Origin: Unio delphinus
Taxonomy: Eukaryota > Mollusca > Bivalvia > Unionida > Unionidae
DNA length: 64,000 nucleotides
Direction of reading: 5' to 3'
NCBI GenBank assembly: GCA_029339505.1
Contig: JAQISU010000346.1
Location: 516,501-580,500, forward strand
Part shown: positions 10,860-23,919 of the stretch, one piece after another
Numbering within the stretch: the stretch's first letter is position 1
How the letters are laid out: each line of letters starts with the position of its first letter
Made by a program: the position numbers and the translations under genes
Notes under the pieces: generated by a model
Seen by the model: only the letters and a program-made list of their open reading frames with translations
Told to the model about the DNA's origin: nothing
The model's database searches: none

Positions 10860-12562
10860 AGCATCTTCGATAGCAAAGGTGTGTTTTGGATACAGCAGTC
10901 TTGTTCTGAGTTTTATGATTTTCAGTTCTTGTCATCTCAAAGAGTTTGGTCAGAACTGGAAAAATCCTTGTAATACACTCACCATATTTAGATGGACAAC
11001 ATGATATGATGTCCATTTTGGGGTCAAAAGTTCAGGGGACAAGAAGAAACAGAAAGAAGAAAATTAGTTTCCATACAATAACATAATTTCTGTATCACAG
11101 AGCTTGACCAAAATTTGTGGATAACATGTGCATAGGAAGAAGCCTATCATTTTGAAATCAGAGGTCAGTCCGAAAACAAGTCACTTTGACTGAAAGATGA
11201 AAATCAGCTTTATGCAGAAAAGTGTCATTGACTGGATATCTACACATAGGACAGAGGTTGGGCATTATGCTGTTCATGTAATAAGCAAAACAAACATGTT
11301 TCCGATGACCATAGCATTCCCCCCACCACCACCATGGTAAATATAAAAATCACAAAAAAGCCTAATTTTAAAACCTTTGCAATAGGAAAAACATTTGGTG
11401 GGACTTAGGGCTAAATCATAAAGCAAAGGATGCCAAATTTCTCATTAATTAATAATTAAAAACTTTGAGATGAAATTAACAGAAAATTTTAAAACTAATA
11501 ATGATAATTATTTTCATGCATTATTTTGATGATAGTTCTATTAATTTATGAAAATATTTGATCATTTTAACGAAAGATTAAAATTTCTATATCCAGCGAG
11601 GAAACCAGTTTATATCTTGGATAATGTTCATTGGTTCTTAAATATAATAATAGCAAATTGATTTGTTTAGTGTAATTTTTTTAAAATTAGTACCCGAAAA
11701 TGAATCCTTTTGTTTTGTGCAGACAACTTAAATAAGTAGCAAGTCGGAGGAAATGAATTGTCATTCTTAATACAAGATTGTTCCATTTCAACTGCCTCCA
11801 AAATAATTTTACACTAAAACTGGAAAATTAAGTTATTGACAGTCACTCAAAGTTATCAACATTTTATCTGCCAATCAAGCCCTCCTACAATATCCTGATT
11901 CCATTAAAAACATTATCGAATAGTTGCTGTCAATTAAGATAATTTAGTTAATGTCAGTTTCATTGTTGTCCAAATGGTACCATCTTTCCACCTAAAATAA
12001 TTTTTTGATAAGTGATAAATCGAGGTGGGGAATCTCTTTCATTCACAGAAATTCTTTGGATAAATTTTTTATTTAAAGAAACATGATGAAATATTTTAAA
12101 TATGTATTACAGTTAATTTATGCACAGTGTTGTGGTATGTGCTGACAGCCAGCAATTTCTAAATGGGACCAAAGCAGTCAGTATATTTATTTTATTTATA
12201 ATCTGGGGATGTCAAGTTAAGATTGACATACATGTGCCATGTGGGAATGTAATGTACCCGTAGGCCAGTTTTTATTACATAATGCATAGTTTGCCAGCAG
12301 TAATGAGATATTATTTTTAATTTTAGATGAATACCTGTGCTTCAGGTGGATTATTCAAGAATAGTTTTGATTCTGATCAATTTGTTCATTTCATTTGTGT
12401 GGTTTTCAGAAGTACATTGTAAACTTTAGTGTTCTACATTTATATTTCGGAGAAGTTGATAGTAGTATATTATTGCACATTTTGCATTCAGTGTAACTAG
12501 GAAGTCATTGATACTGTATGATGACTTTTATTTTGTAATGATGTTGATGCAATATTCATAAA
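10860..12562. other. Non-coding single-copy stretch
   Basis: AT-rich, stops in all frames, no repeat structure or exon recognised. Confidence 0.55.
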
Positions 12563-12665
12563 ATATTGACCTAATCTCTATTAATCCATTCAAGTATTGA
12601 CTTAATCTCTATTAATCCAGTCAAGTATTGACTTTATCTCTATTAATCCAGTCATGTACTGATTC
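12563..12665. repeat. 31-bp repeat, 3-4 copies
   Basis: Unit ATTGACTTAATCTCTATTAA followed by TCCAGTCAAGT. Confidence 0.9.
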
Positions 12666-12764
12666 AATGCAGCTTCTGTGCATCTGTTAATATTTATTTG
12701 TCATGCCCATAATATTCTGCTCATATTTATTTATGTTCAGATTTATTATGAAACTTTGCCATAT

Positions 12765-12805
12765 CATATATCATATATCATATATATATATATATATATA
12801 TATAT
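12765..12805. repeat. TA-rich microsatellite
   Basis: Three ATCATAT units followed by about 13 TA units. Confidence 0.9.
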
Positions 12806-13945
12806 GGAAAAAATGTCAGCCTTTTTTCTTATATGGGTTCTATTTTTTGAAGAAATGGAAATAGAGAAATTGCAATTAATTGTTTGCCTGTTATATAATT
12901 TTACTTGACAATGTAGTGACGTGTTTCTTATCAGACCAAGTTTTCAACTCCAACAGATACTTTGATGAAACTTTACCTTGGTTCATACAGAGGTCAGGTG
13001 TGCATCTCAGAGGTCAAGGTCATCAGTAGGTACAAGATGGTACAATATGTATCAATTGTGTAACTCCTGTTATAATGATGTTCTGTGTATGATGCCATTT
13101 TTAATACCAAGCAAAAGAAATTTAGAACCAGAATTGACACATGTTCCTGTACATTTAAAATGAGGTATATCATTGTTTTCTTAATTTGTCACAACTTTTT
13201 ATAGATCTTTTGATCGTTTTTATATTAAATTTCACAAATACATGAATCCATATTTCGGAAAATCAGCATGTTGTGAGCCAGTCAATTTCAATGTGCGTAA
13301 TCTTTTTTAAACAAAATTAAAAGCCCTTGAAATCTTGTTGAAAAAGAGCTCTTATGGGGTTGCACAAATCATGCACATCGCTGTTTTACCTATTTTGATG
13401 CAAACTGATCATAGTCTCAGAATTAGGGTCAAAAATAAAATTACCAGCCTCTTAAAAAAAGGGCTGCATTATAATCTAGAAAACCTAACATTACCAGAAA
13501 GCATTGTGCAAATATGCTATTATTTGCCTGAATTCATTTTGATGTTTATGAAAATAATCACAGAACATTACTTTATTGTAGTGATGAATGGGTAGCAAAC
13601 AGTTCTGAATATGTGTCTCTCATCAGGTCTGTTATCTGTATCAATATCTGTAATTTCATATTCCAACAGTTTTTCTCATCTCTATACATTAATAATGATA
13701 TTGCTTCTCTACCTGTAGTAATTGATTTGGATGTACAATGTATATAAAAATCAATATAGACACATGCAGGTGGCCAAGCATAATTATTTGAGTTTAAATT
13801 CTACATTGCCAAATGTTGTTTATTTGAACACCATCAGTATTCTACATATTTTGCATTAGCATGTGATATTGTTGTCATGGTGTCAATGTTTCTTACAACA
13901 CCATATATTGCCCAATACATTCTATTGTCAGGTTTTAGTACTGTA
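12806..13945. other. Non-coding single-copy stretch
   Basis: Short open frames (12978-13163, 13335-13595) lack splice sites and family resemblance; treated as chance. Confidence 0.5.
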
Positions 13946-14134
13946 TGCACTTGCTTAAAGCGGAGTCCAACTGCAAACTACTCAGACATCTTCAGGTGCA
14001 TTATGGGATATCAGATCAGGGTCTGTGCAGTTTGTTACTAAAACAAACATAAACCATAAAATACCAGCGCATTATGCACTGGCAGATCTGGGTCTGTGTT
14101 GTTTGCAGTTGGATTCATTTTATTTGCAAGTACA
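13946..14134. mobile_element. MITE with about 33-bp inverted termini (family 3)
   Basis: The left end TGCACTTGCTTAAAGCGGAG plus TCCAACTGCAAAC is the imperfect reverse complement of the right end GTTTGCAGTTGGATTC through GCAAGTACA. Internal GATCAGGGTCTGTGCAG and CAGATCTGGGTCTGTG blocks recur in the related copies near 45553 and 53140. No clear target duplication was identified. Confidence 0.7.
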
Positions 14135-14575
14135 TGCGGTTGGTTGTGCTTGTAGGGTTAGCAACACTTCAATGCATTTTACAAAGGGTTTTGAAAACAA
14201 TAGTGTTTGTTCATGTAATAACCAGAATCCATAATTTGCTCATTTCATATGATGGTTAATTGATTGATTGGTTAGTTGCTTGGTTAATTAGTTGTTTTGT
14301 ACTAACACCTACAGCACTTCTTTGGCTTTATTATACTGAAGAAATAAGATATTTGTGCCATTCCAAGAACACCAGTTCAAATGTAATTTATGCAACCATT
14401 AATTTCCCTCTTTCCAAGGCTTGAACTCATTGAAATAGGCATATAATGTAACATTCATATTATAATTCTTGTTTTAGGTGTTTTGTGATTACATATAATT
14501 ATGTATTGAAATATGAAAACAATTGAGTTTTAATACTAAAGTTTTATTTAATGTCATGTAGTTTCAGAACAGTTT

Positions 14576-14577
<2 letters not shown>

Positions 14578-14644
<67 letters not shown>
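14578..14644. repeat. TA dinucleotide microsatellite
   Basis: More than 30 TA units. Confidence 0.97.
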
Positions 14645-14647
<3 letters not shown>

Positions 14648-14872
14648 CAGAAACTGAAATAAATAGTTAAGATTTTCATTGACTATACATATATGTTTAC
14701 AAGTTGAAGGCAATTAAAGAAAAACTCTGGAGATTTAAATTTAGATTAGATGCTATGGAATAATTGCACGATAGGTTTACAAGTTTTATAAAAATGCAAA
14801 ACTGTGACATATAGAGACTTTTTCTAAAAATTATTATTTTAATATATTTTCTTATAAGTTATATTTACCTGA

Positions 14873-15541
14873 TACATATGGTATCCATAGTAATATATGA
14901 TATCTGTTGTAACATGATATCCATAGTAACATATGATATCTGTAGTAACATATGGTATCTATAGTAACATGATATCTGTAGAAAAACATATGATATCTAT
15001 AGTAACATATGATATTTATAGTAACATATGGTATCTATAGGAACATATATTATCTATAGTAACATATGATATTTATAGTAACATATGGTATCTATAGGAA
15101 CATATGGTATCTATAGTAACATATGATATCTATAGTAACATATGATATTTATAGTAACATATGGTATCTATAGGAACATATGGTATCTATAGTAACATAT
15201 GGTATCTATAGGAACATATGGTATCTATAGTAACATATGATATCCATAGTAAGATATAGTAGCTATAGTAACATATGATATCTGTAGTAGCATATGGTAT
15301 CTATAATAACATGGTATCTATAGTAACTTAATATCTGTAGTAACACATGGTATCTATAGTAACATATGATATCTATAGTAACATATGATATTTATAGTAA
15401 CATATAGTATCTATAGTAACATATGGTATCTATAGTAACATATTGGTATACATATATTAGTAACATATGATATCTGTAGTAACATATGGTATCTATAATA
15501 ACATGATATCTGTAGTAACATCTGGTATCTATAGTAACATA
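14873..15541. repeat. 19-bp minisatellite
   Basis: Unit CATATGGTATCTATAGTAA with variants (GATATC, GATATTTATAG, TAGGAA), about 35 copies. The minus open frame 15392-15727 partly reads through it and is not a gene. Confidence 0.95.
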
Positions 15542-15795
15542 GGAACGTGTAATTTGGAATAGGCAGATGCTCATTGTGGTTAAATGGTGTTTATTAATTT
15601 CTTTGATACTACAGAATATTATTTTCTTAAATGAATCTATTTGGAATAATGGGCTATATATGCTCGTGATACACCCACATAATTTGCTTCTTGTGTAATG
15701 ATTTAAGAAATTTTTTGCTTCATTCACATGGTCAGCATAATAATGAATAATGAAGCTGTTTACCAGTTCATGTTAATGTTTTTTAAACTGGAGAT

Positions 15796-15927
15796 AAATT
15801 TGTTTTAAGTGGTTAAATTTAAAATTTATTTCAAGTGGTTCAAGTTTTTCAAAAAATTCAAGTGGTTAAATTTACAATTTATTTTCAGTGGTAAAAGATA
15901 ATTTTTTTTTAATGTGGTTTGTTTTAA
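15796..15927. repeat. 51-bp array, left segment (diverged)
   Basis: Degenerate copies of AATTTGTTTTAAGTGGTTAA-type units. It is separated from the main array (16896-17325) by two mobile elements. Confidence 0.8.
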
Positions 15928-16514
15928 CACATTAACCCCTAGCGATGACTTTACGGGGCATGAGGTATTAGCCTACTTCCAATGTCTGTTGCGTTAAGGT
16001 CATGCATGATACAATAAAGTGGGTGGTATTATATAAAGGTAGACAGATTTAGCTCTACAATGATACCAAAGAATCTGGACATTTTAAGTTGCACTACAAA
16101 ATACAGAGGGAAAAACCTAAGTTTTTGGACCTGTTTTTTTTCCACCCAAAACTCGCCCATAGTCGGAATCTAATTTAGTGTCCATATTTTAGATTTTATG
16201 GCATCAGATCTACGGCAGACCAGTTTGAAGCACACACAGGTGAACCTGTGCAAAAAGTAGGATAAGGTGGATATTTTGAATAAAGAGTTTTCTCCATACT
16301 GAAATTATGGATCCATTAAGCAAAACAAAACAACAACCAAAAAAAAACGAATCCAATGTTTCACTTTCTACTCATGCGCCAGCAAACTAACCAATGAAAA
16401 ACATTTTCGTTAGCACAACTAGCCATTTGTCTCGATGTATTAGGATGTATTCAGAAATAGTTCCCAAAATGTCTTTCCTACTCGCATTTCATAAAACCTC
16501 CAGGGGTTAATGTG
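15928..16514. mobile_element. piggyBac-like non-autonomous element, 587 bp, TTAA flanks
   Basis: Perfect 13-bp inverted termini, CACATTAACCCCT at the left and AGGGGTTAATGTG at the right, are flanked by TTAA at 15924-15927 and 16515-16518. This is the target preference of piggyBac-type elements. The interior has no open frame of note. The TTAA target lies within a unit of the 51-bp array (TTTGTTTTAAGTGG), so it inserted into a pre-existing array. Confidence 0.8.
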
Positions 16515-16568
16515 TTAAGTGGTTACGGTAGGATTTCTTTGAAGCGGTTAACTTTACAATTTGTTTTA

Positions 16569-16892
16569 TACCGCTCCGGTGGCCTAGTCTTTATAGCGTT
16601 TGCTGCGGAAGCGGGAGGTCGTCGGTTCGACCCCCGGCCAAGTCATACCAAAGACTTACAAAAATGGTACTAACAGCTGCCTCGCTTGACGCTCAGCATT
16701 AAGAGGTTAGTGTTAGGACTGGTCGGCCTGGTGTCAGGATAATGTGACTGGGTGGGACGTCATGCTACATGTCTGCGGCATGATGCCCCAGTGCTAGACA
16801 TCACTATAAACTGCCTCACAGCAGACATTGTAATGATATGACTGAAAAATTGTTAAAGCTACGTTAAAAATCCTAATCAAACAAACAAACAA
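16569..16892 (+). mobile_element. SINE family 1, full-length copy with tRNA-like head
   Basis: The head contains an A-box-like TGGCCTAGTCTTTATAGCG and a B-box-like GGTTCGACCCC, the internal RNA polymerase III promoter of tRNA-derived SINEs. The conserved body is GTCATACCAAAGACTTAC through GTGACTGGGTGGGAC, and the tail is CAAACAAAC. The 13-bp ACAATTTGTTTTA flanks both sides (16556-16568, 16893-16905). As the target is itself a repeat array, that identity is partly expected. The central body resembles the conserved-core SINEs known from molluscs; I cannot assign a named family. Confidence 0.9.
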
Positions 16893-16895
16893 ACA

Positions 16896-17325
16896 ATTTG
16901 TTTTAAGTGGATAAAGAAATGTTTGTTTTATGTGGTTCAAGTTACAATTTGTTTTAAGTGGATAAAGAAATGTTTGTTTTATGTGGTTCAAGTTACAATT
17001 TGTTTTAAGTGGATAAAGAAATGTTTGTTTTATGTGGTTCAAGTTACAATTTGTTTTAAGTGGATAAAGAAATGTTTGTTTTATGTGGTTCAAGTTACAA
17101 TTTGTTTTAAGTGGATCAAGATATGTTTGTTTTATATGGTTCAAGTTACAATTTGTTTTAAGTGGATAAAAATATGTTTGTTTTATGTGGTTCAAGTTAC
17201 AATTTGTTTTAAGTGGATCAAGATATGTTTTTTTCATGTGGTTCAAGTTACAATTTGTTTTAAGTGGATAAAGAAATGTTTGTTTTATGTAGTTCGAGTT
17301 TGTTACTCGGATTATTGTTTGCAAT
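16896..17325. repeat. 51-bp minisatellite, main segment
   Basis: Unit AATTTGTTTTAAGTGGATAA followed by AGAAATGTTTGTTTTATGTG and GTTCAAGTTAC, about 8 copies. Because 51 is a multiple of three, both strands stay open (141 codons on +, 176 on -). Neither is a gene. Confidence 0.96.
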
Positions 17326-18479
17326 TCATATCACACCCATGTTTTTAAAAAAAATACATTACTAATTGTATGACTGTTTTAAAAGCAATTTAAACATTTA
17401 TTTTCACAGCAAGGTTGGCTTTTTTGTAGGGGTGGGGAATGGTTATGTTTTATTTTGCTACTGTTGTAATCCATTTTAGAAAGCACTGATTCAATTGCTT
17501 AATGAAATGATTGCAGGGTGTATATGGAGTACAATAACAGCTGGACTAAGAATAATCTGTCATTGTCTGAGATACTGGTTGTGATCTGTCACTGATTTAC
17601 TGGCTGTCATCTGTCATTATCTGAGATACTGGCTGTGATCTGTCACTTCAATACTGGCTGTGATCTGTCATTGTCTCAGATGCTGGCTGTGATCTTTCTT
17701 TGATATACTGGCTATGATCTGTCTTTGAGATACTGGCTGTAATCTGTCTTTGTCTGTGATACTGGCTGAGGTAGTTAAAAGATATTTGAACAAGTCTCTT
17801 GTTGGTAAATCACATGCCAAAATTGTTTCAAAAGTCAAGCGCAGATTCCCACAGCTATAGGTATGACCGTCAGTTTGAAAACCCAGTTTGTAAGACATGT
17901 TGCCTCATGCCGTTTAATCTTACACATGTTGTGCCTTTTACGTATGGCTAATTCATTAAAGATCAAGGCATGCAGCATTAGAACACGTAAACAGTTTAGT
18001 TTACCTGTAAATGGTTAGATAACTGATAATTGAAAATAAGGAATTGTAGCTGTCATTGATGCAGAAAGTATACATTCCAGTTAAATTATAAATTTCCATA
18101 TCTCAGCTTATGAGGACTTTTTAGTTGGATTATAATGTTAATTCTTTTCTTAAAGTTTGCATGATTTTCACATCAAATGTGGCATTCTTTGGGGGGAGAA
18201 AAACAAGTTGCATTATCAATTTTGTTATGATCATGCACATATTTGTACTGAACAAATATTATGTTGATCCTTAGGATGTGTTACATAATTTGTTCGATTT
18301 AACAAAGACCTGAATCGTGTGTACAGAAATAATCTAAAAATATGACTTTATTTTAGTGATAAATGGACAGCGGTCATTTCTGAATGTGCTAACTGAATCC
18401 TGTCTTAATCGGACACAAAAAGATGTTAGTAAATGAAACAGTTGCATGCACATTGTCAACACGTGAGACTAACATTCCA
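17326..18479. repeat. Mostly single-copy; 28-bp repeat at 17554-17775
   Basis: Within 17554-17775 there are about 8 copies of GATACTGGCTGTGATCTGTC-type units. The rest is AT-rich sequence with nothing recognised. Confidence 0.8.
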
Positions 18480-18650
18480 GATGTCTATGCTTACATAGAA
18501 ATAGTTGTTAGCTGTAATCTTAGTGTCTATGCTTACATATAAATAGTTGTTAGCTGTAATTATAACGTCTATGCTTACATAGAAATAGTTGTTAGCTGTA
18601 ATCATAGCGTCTATGCTTACATATAAAAAAGTTGTTAGCTGTAATCATTA
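18480..18650. repeat. 41-bp repeat, 4 copies
   Basis: Unit TCTATGCTTACATAGAAATA followed by GTTGTTAGCTGTAATCATA. Confidence 0.92.
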
Positions 18651-20912
18651 TGTGTAGATTGAACATGAAGTGTCTATAAAAAAAATAGAACATATGGTGC
18701 CATTTTTATTCAAGTACTATTCTTGTGCATTGGATCAATAATCTTTATTAATCTTACTTATTAATCTTTCATGGCATTCAAGTTGTGAAATAAATATGAT
18801 GTAAGCTTGATATGGTTGTATATGGGGCATTTTGGTTAGTGTCTGGATTGCTTTGGAAATTTGTAATCCATCAGCATTGTTTCCCTCCTAGGAAATGTAT
18901 TATTCCATCCATGCAACATTGCAGAATTACCTTTCATATAAGCTCAGCATTCTGCAACAGGAACAGGAAGTGTGTAATCCAAAGTACCATACAGGGATGT
19001 GTCATATTTTCTTTAAAAATGTAGTAAATATGGAACCATTATTTTATTCAAACCACATGGAACTAGACTTGAAACCATTGTAGACCTTTGTATGGATGTT
19101 GCAGATTTTACCTGGTGAAAAGTGATGCATAGCTCATATTTTACTGATCATTTGAAGTTTGGTAATTTAATATATCCAAATCGAAAATGAGGGGACCAGT
19201 CTACATTGTATCCAGTTTGTAACAGGATACACATTTACCTTGTTCAAGGAGAATAGAATGAATGGTGATGGCTGCAGTTAGAGACCTGGCAGCTGTAAAT
19301 TAAAGATTAACAGTTTCGAACAGGATATGGAATACCTGCTCCCTTGTTCAATCATAAATGAGTTATTATGTAAGATCTGAACGGCTCTTAACTAAATGCC
19401 TGTCATAACATTGTTAATGGAATATAACTCAGAAAGTTATTCTTCACTCGATGTTGCGCCGATGGATGTCGGGCGTCATCTTTTTGTGCTTCATTTGCAT
19501 GTTGAATTGCTGAAGATTCTCAACGTTGTTTGGTGCCGATTTCAGGATTTTAAATACAAGGTAACCATGTTGTACATTTTATTTGTTTTCTTAAAATGTT
19601 TATTAAATTATGAATTTACCATATGTAGGTCAAGAAAATTAACAAATCACAAAAATTTCATCACATAAATGATATTGATATCTTATTTCCTAATATGGAT
19701 GCACATTGTTTTAAAAAGTGCAGACAATTTTGCAACAGTATTTACATTATATTGGTAGTGTGGCTGAATAAAGTAACTAAAAGAGATTTTCACACACAAA
19801 ATTTATTTTTATAATGATTTAAAATGTCAGACTATAAAACATCGTTCAATGATGTCTGGTTAGAAGGTGAGCATTTTTATGGATGGCTTCAGCGAATAAC
19901 CTTTTCGAATTTAAAAGCATTCTGTGCAATGTGTTAAAAATGTATTAACGTTTCGAACTTGACAATACCTGCAGTATATTGTATTGTTAATCAAAGTATC
20001 AGACTTAGAAATGACATCTGAAATTTGGCATTTTCTCCCCAAAATTTTATGGGTAACTCCTGGAAGAATTTTTTTTATTTGGTGCAGGAAACCCATGCCC
20101 ATAATTGGAACCATTCAGATGCATAATTGGCAATTGATTGGAAGTTCTGTTCAGGTTATAGCTTAAAGTAGAACAGCGGAAATTGTTAGCTTTAACAGTT
20201 GTGTTATTTAAAAACAAATTTACGTCAAATAAATGTCGATTTAGAAGGGTTACTTTGACACTGATAGGAGATGCCACATTTTGTATGAAATATTTTAAAT
20301 ACTGTCAGGCAGGGCTGTCACAAGTTTGCACAAGTTGAAACAGCACCCATAGCAAGCATCACCTTTGACATGCGCACACACACACATACACACACACATA
20401 CACCCTTTAAAAAAAAAATACCACCAAATCCATGAAATGGCACAGTCTCCCATGGTCATGCATATTACCTGCATCTTATGATGGTCCTGCTGACAGATCA
20501 GTTTAAACATTGTAAATCGATCAATGTTTTGCAATGTTTTTGTTTTTTTTTTGTTGTAATTGTCGATGGAGACGATATACTAAAAAGCCATAGCATGGAT
20601 CATGTAATATATTTAATTTAAATACATGATCGATATATTGATGTTAAAATGTACTGAGATGTTTTTGGTCTTGATGCTGCATTGGTAAACTATGTAAAAC
20701 CCATCTCTGTTTTAAATCAACTCTTAAAGACGACTGTTCATGGATCAGAAGATCTAACGTGACTGTTGACCATTTTCTGTTTCTCATTCCGTTCATCGAT
20801 TACCGAATGATTGGTATCGTTACTCTTCCTGAAATAATTAGAGTATTGTAAAGAAACTTTGCATCCAAATTAAACGAAAATGGCGCTTCTTGGACAAATG
20901 GTCTTAATACTA
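18651..20912. other. Non-coding stretch with one doubtful exon candidate
   Basis: The frame at 19396-19560 opens with ATG and meets a GTAACC donor-like site at 19561 in phase 0, which would fit the next RIMBP exon. The peptide is hydrophobic and unlike the family, so it is not called. A CA microsatellite lies at 20375-20404. Nothing else is recognised. Confidence 0.4.
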
Positions 20913-20986
20913 TTTCTGAGTGGTCGAGTGGTCTAAAGCGCTCCCCGTCATATATAGCCTATCTTGTGCTGAAAAATGGCCTTACT
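20913..20986 (+). mobile_element. SINE family 2, internally deleted fragment
   Basis: Head GTGGTCGAGTGGTCTAAAGC joins directly to the tail TATAGCCTATCTTGTGCTGA; the middle is missing. Confidence 0.75.
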
Positions 20987-22238
20987 AATACTTCTGAAGA
21001 AGAAAAAGTAATATTTGTCTTTGGGTTTTCAACAGCTGACCTTTTATGATGCATGGTTTGTCAATAATGAAATGGTTCCAATCTAAAATCCATTTTCCAC
21101 CAAAGCAGCTGACTTGAAAATCTTGTTTATGCTGAATACATGAGATGGTTCCAACACTCAAGAGATCATACAGCGCCCTGCTCCACTGACAACTTGTATA
21201 GCTATTTTGGAAACATTGCATCATACATGCATAACGTTACCGAGTCCTTTAAATTCAGTCAAAAATATTGGATTATTGCATACAGAAATTCTGAGATATT
21301 CTAAAAGAGAAATAAAACGTTCAAGCATTTGCAAAATATCTGTAAATGTACAGCATATTGTTCATGAAAAATAAAAGATCAATATTGATGCAAATTCCAT
21401 AACCATAAAGAGGAAGACAAACTTGTATCATAAATGTAGTCTAGATCTTGAGAATGTTTCAAGCTAACATTTTATGACTGTAATTTATAGATTACAGCTG
21501 AGAATTCTCATACAAAACCACAAACTGTAATTGAAAACTATTACAGCAATTATCCTATTCTTTAAATTGGTTTAAAAAAAAAAAAATTGTCAGGTACATG
21601 CTGTCAAGTTTCTATGTAACTCTGATCAATCCATTTATCTGACTTGACTATGATAATATTTTATGTCAATATTTAAAACAGCCTACCTGTATTTATTCAG
21701 TACCATTATGATACAGTTAATGGTTACAAATACAAAAGGAATTTAGTTAGAATCTCAGCACATGGACAGTTCCTAATTCTGAGTGATAGAAGTGGTATAC
21801 AGGTTGTGGTATTTAAGTTGCATCTGTTGAGGCTTGATGGAATTTCCAGGAATTCAAGATAAGAACACATTTAGAGACATTATTTTCAATACAAAATAGC
21901 TTAAACTGACTTAACAAGGAAATTACAAGTCCCTGCCATTATGGTATCTTGTATCAAAAATATAATTTTATCTTTATTTTTACATGGAAAAGCATTACTG
22001 TGATTTATATCTTATTTAAAGGCAGTTTGTTTAAAAAAGTAACAAAAAGTAAAAAGGTTTGGTTTCATTTTGTGGGGTTTTATTCCAGCATGTGTTACGT
22101 GATAAATGGCAGCCATTATATTTGGTGAAGAAAGTACTTGCAAAAAGAAGAACTTGTGAGGAAACTACAAATACCCACGCTAGTCAAGATTTGATCTTTG
22201 CTGACAGCATTGAATTTTTTTTACGAGTGCTCTTTAAA
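20987..22238. other. Non-coding single-copy stretch
   Basis: No exon, array or element recognised. Confidence 0.55.
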
Positions 22239-22490
22239 GGCCAGGGTGTCCGAGTGGTTTAAAGTGCTCTCCATTATGGATCACTGCCATCTCACCTCTG
22301 TCCGCGAGGGTTCGAGTCTCAGATTCGGCCAATGTGGGTATGTGAGAAAGCTTGCCAGTAGCTTCTTGTGGGCCAGTGGTTCTTTCCTGGGTTTTCCCAG
22401 GTTCTTCCTCCACCATTAATACTGGCAGCCATGTATAGCCTATCTTGTGCTGGAAAATGGCGTTAAACCATACAACAAACAACAACCAAC
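22239..22490 (+). mobile_element. SINE family 2, full-length copy
   Basis: The tRNA-Ser/Leu-like head has an A-box GTGTCCGAGTGGTTTAAAG and a B-box GGTTCGAGTCT. The body TTCTTCCTCCACCATTAATAC and TATAGCCTATCTTGTGCTGG is shared with the copies at 33972, 51851 and 55248. It ends in an ACAACAAACAACAAC tail. Confidence 0.9.
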
Positions 22491-23919
22491 CAATGCCCCA
22501 AAAGTAGTCATAAAAGAAGAATGTAACGGAAGAAAATAATGTACAAAGTTTAAAGCTTGATAAACAGCAATGAGTGAATTCTTCAAGCAGTACTTTGTGA
22601 ACACAATTTAAAACAGATTTAATTATTTGAGTCTTGTATTAAGTCCAGACAAAGAATTTTTAAAGCTGCACTCAATGATGTTGGCCATAGGTGCAAATGC
22701 CTGGTGTTCAGGTATGCAGAGATGATGCCAGGGCATGTGATTGTTTGAATAGCGCAAAATTTGTATGAATTTGCACACTTGGAGAGCATTGATGCGTGAG
22801 AACTTTTTGAATAGCATTTCATTTGTATGAATTTGCAAACTTCGACAGCAGTGATGCATGAGAACTCCCACAAATTACTCTATAGTCATGCACATAAAAA
22901 TGTACCATGTGCAGAATAATGTTTAAAAATTTAATTTTAACCCTCAGAGTACTTGACACAAACTAAGTGGTGAATGTATCATAGCCCTTGTCATAACACA
23001 TGACTCTTTTCTGGTAGGCACTACATACTCGTCTGGCCTTTTTGGTTTGACGTGAATTGATTTGTTTGTAGGGACCTAGAACTAGTCTGAACCATGCACC
23101 AAGGAAATGTGTTTATGGGCTACTAGAATACTAAAATGGGTTACTAGAATACTAAAATGGGCTACTTAAATTGAATACTAAAATGGGCTACTAGAATACT
23201 AAAATGGCCTGCTAGAATTGGGCTACTAGAATACTAAAATGGCCTACTAGAATATTAAAATGGATGATTCCCAGCATCACCTTTAGATGGTTATTTAGTT
23301 CAGAAAATGCAGATGATGACAATGATGACTACAATGCTTTTTAAAGTTATTAAATTATTGGAACTAGGAAAGTGCTAATGAAGATGCTAGAGAATAATTT
23401 TGATCAAAAAATGTTTGATGTCAACATATTAGCAGATTTACTTAAAAATGCAAATAGCTGGATTTATATTGGAAAATTTACAGTTAGAATTTTGTGACAG
23501 CCTTAAATTTCCTTCATTGTAATGAGAACGGGATGTACAAAGAAAATAGCATTTTCCCATACATATTTGAAAATAATAGATTAATATTAAAATAATAATA
23601 GAATATAATAATAATAATAAAATAATAATAATAATAAAATAATTAATTGTAGAGTTCACTGATCAAGAGCATCAGAATGGTAATTACCATCTAAGATGGT
23701 AATTCTGATGAATTCCAGTGATTGGGGCAACTACTACACCTAAAGCTGCCATAAACATTATTAACAAAATCTTTGAGGCAGCTATGCCCATTTTGAGGCA
23801 GCTATGCCCATTTTGTTCAACCATGATTCCACTGCTCTTGCTAAATCGTAGCTGTGATCTACTGTTCATTTTAAACATTTTTAATAAATTAATTTTCACC
23901 ACGTTTTTCTTTATTACAG
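22491..23919. repeat. Intron/flank with a 21-bp repeat (23125-23268) and AAT microsatellite (23580-23642)
   Basis: GAATACTAAAATGGGCTACTA-type units occur at 23125-23268 and an imperfect AAT run at 23580-23642. A GAGGCAGCTATGCCCATTTT block is duplicated at 23774-23813. The last 20 bases are the polypyrimidine tract of the first RIMBP exon. Overlapping open frames here have no recognisable product. Confidence 0.75.

Noticed and set aside
16569..16650. tRNA gene
   Set aside because: A- and B-box-like motifs belong to a SINE head. The cloverleaf is incomplete and the sequence continues into the SINE body. The same applies at 22239, 32564, 51851 and 63081.
19396..19560. Upstream RIMBP first exon ending at a GTAACC donor in phase 0
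   Set aside because: The peptide is hydrophobic and unlike the family, and the donor is ordinary. No promoter or conserved context was seen.
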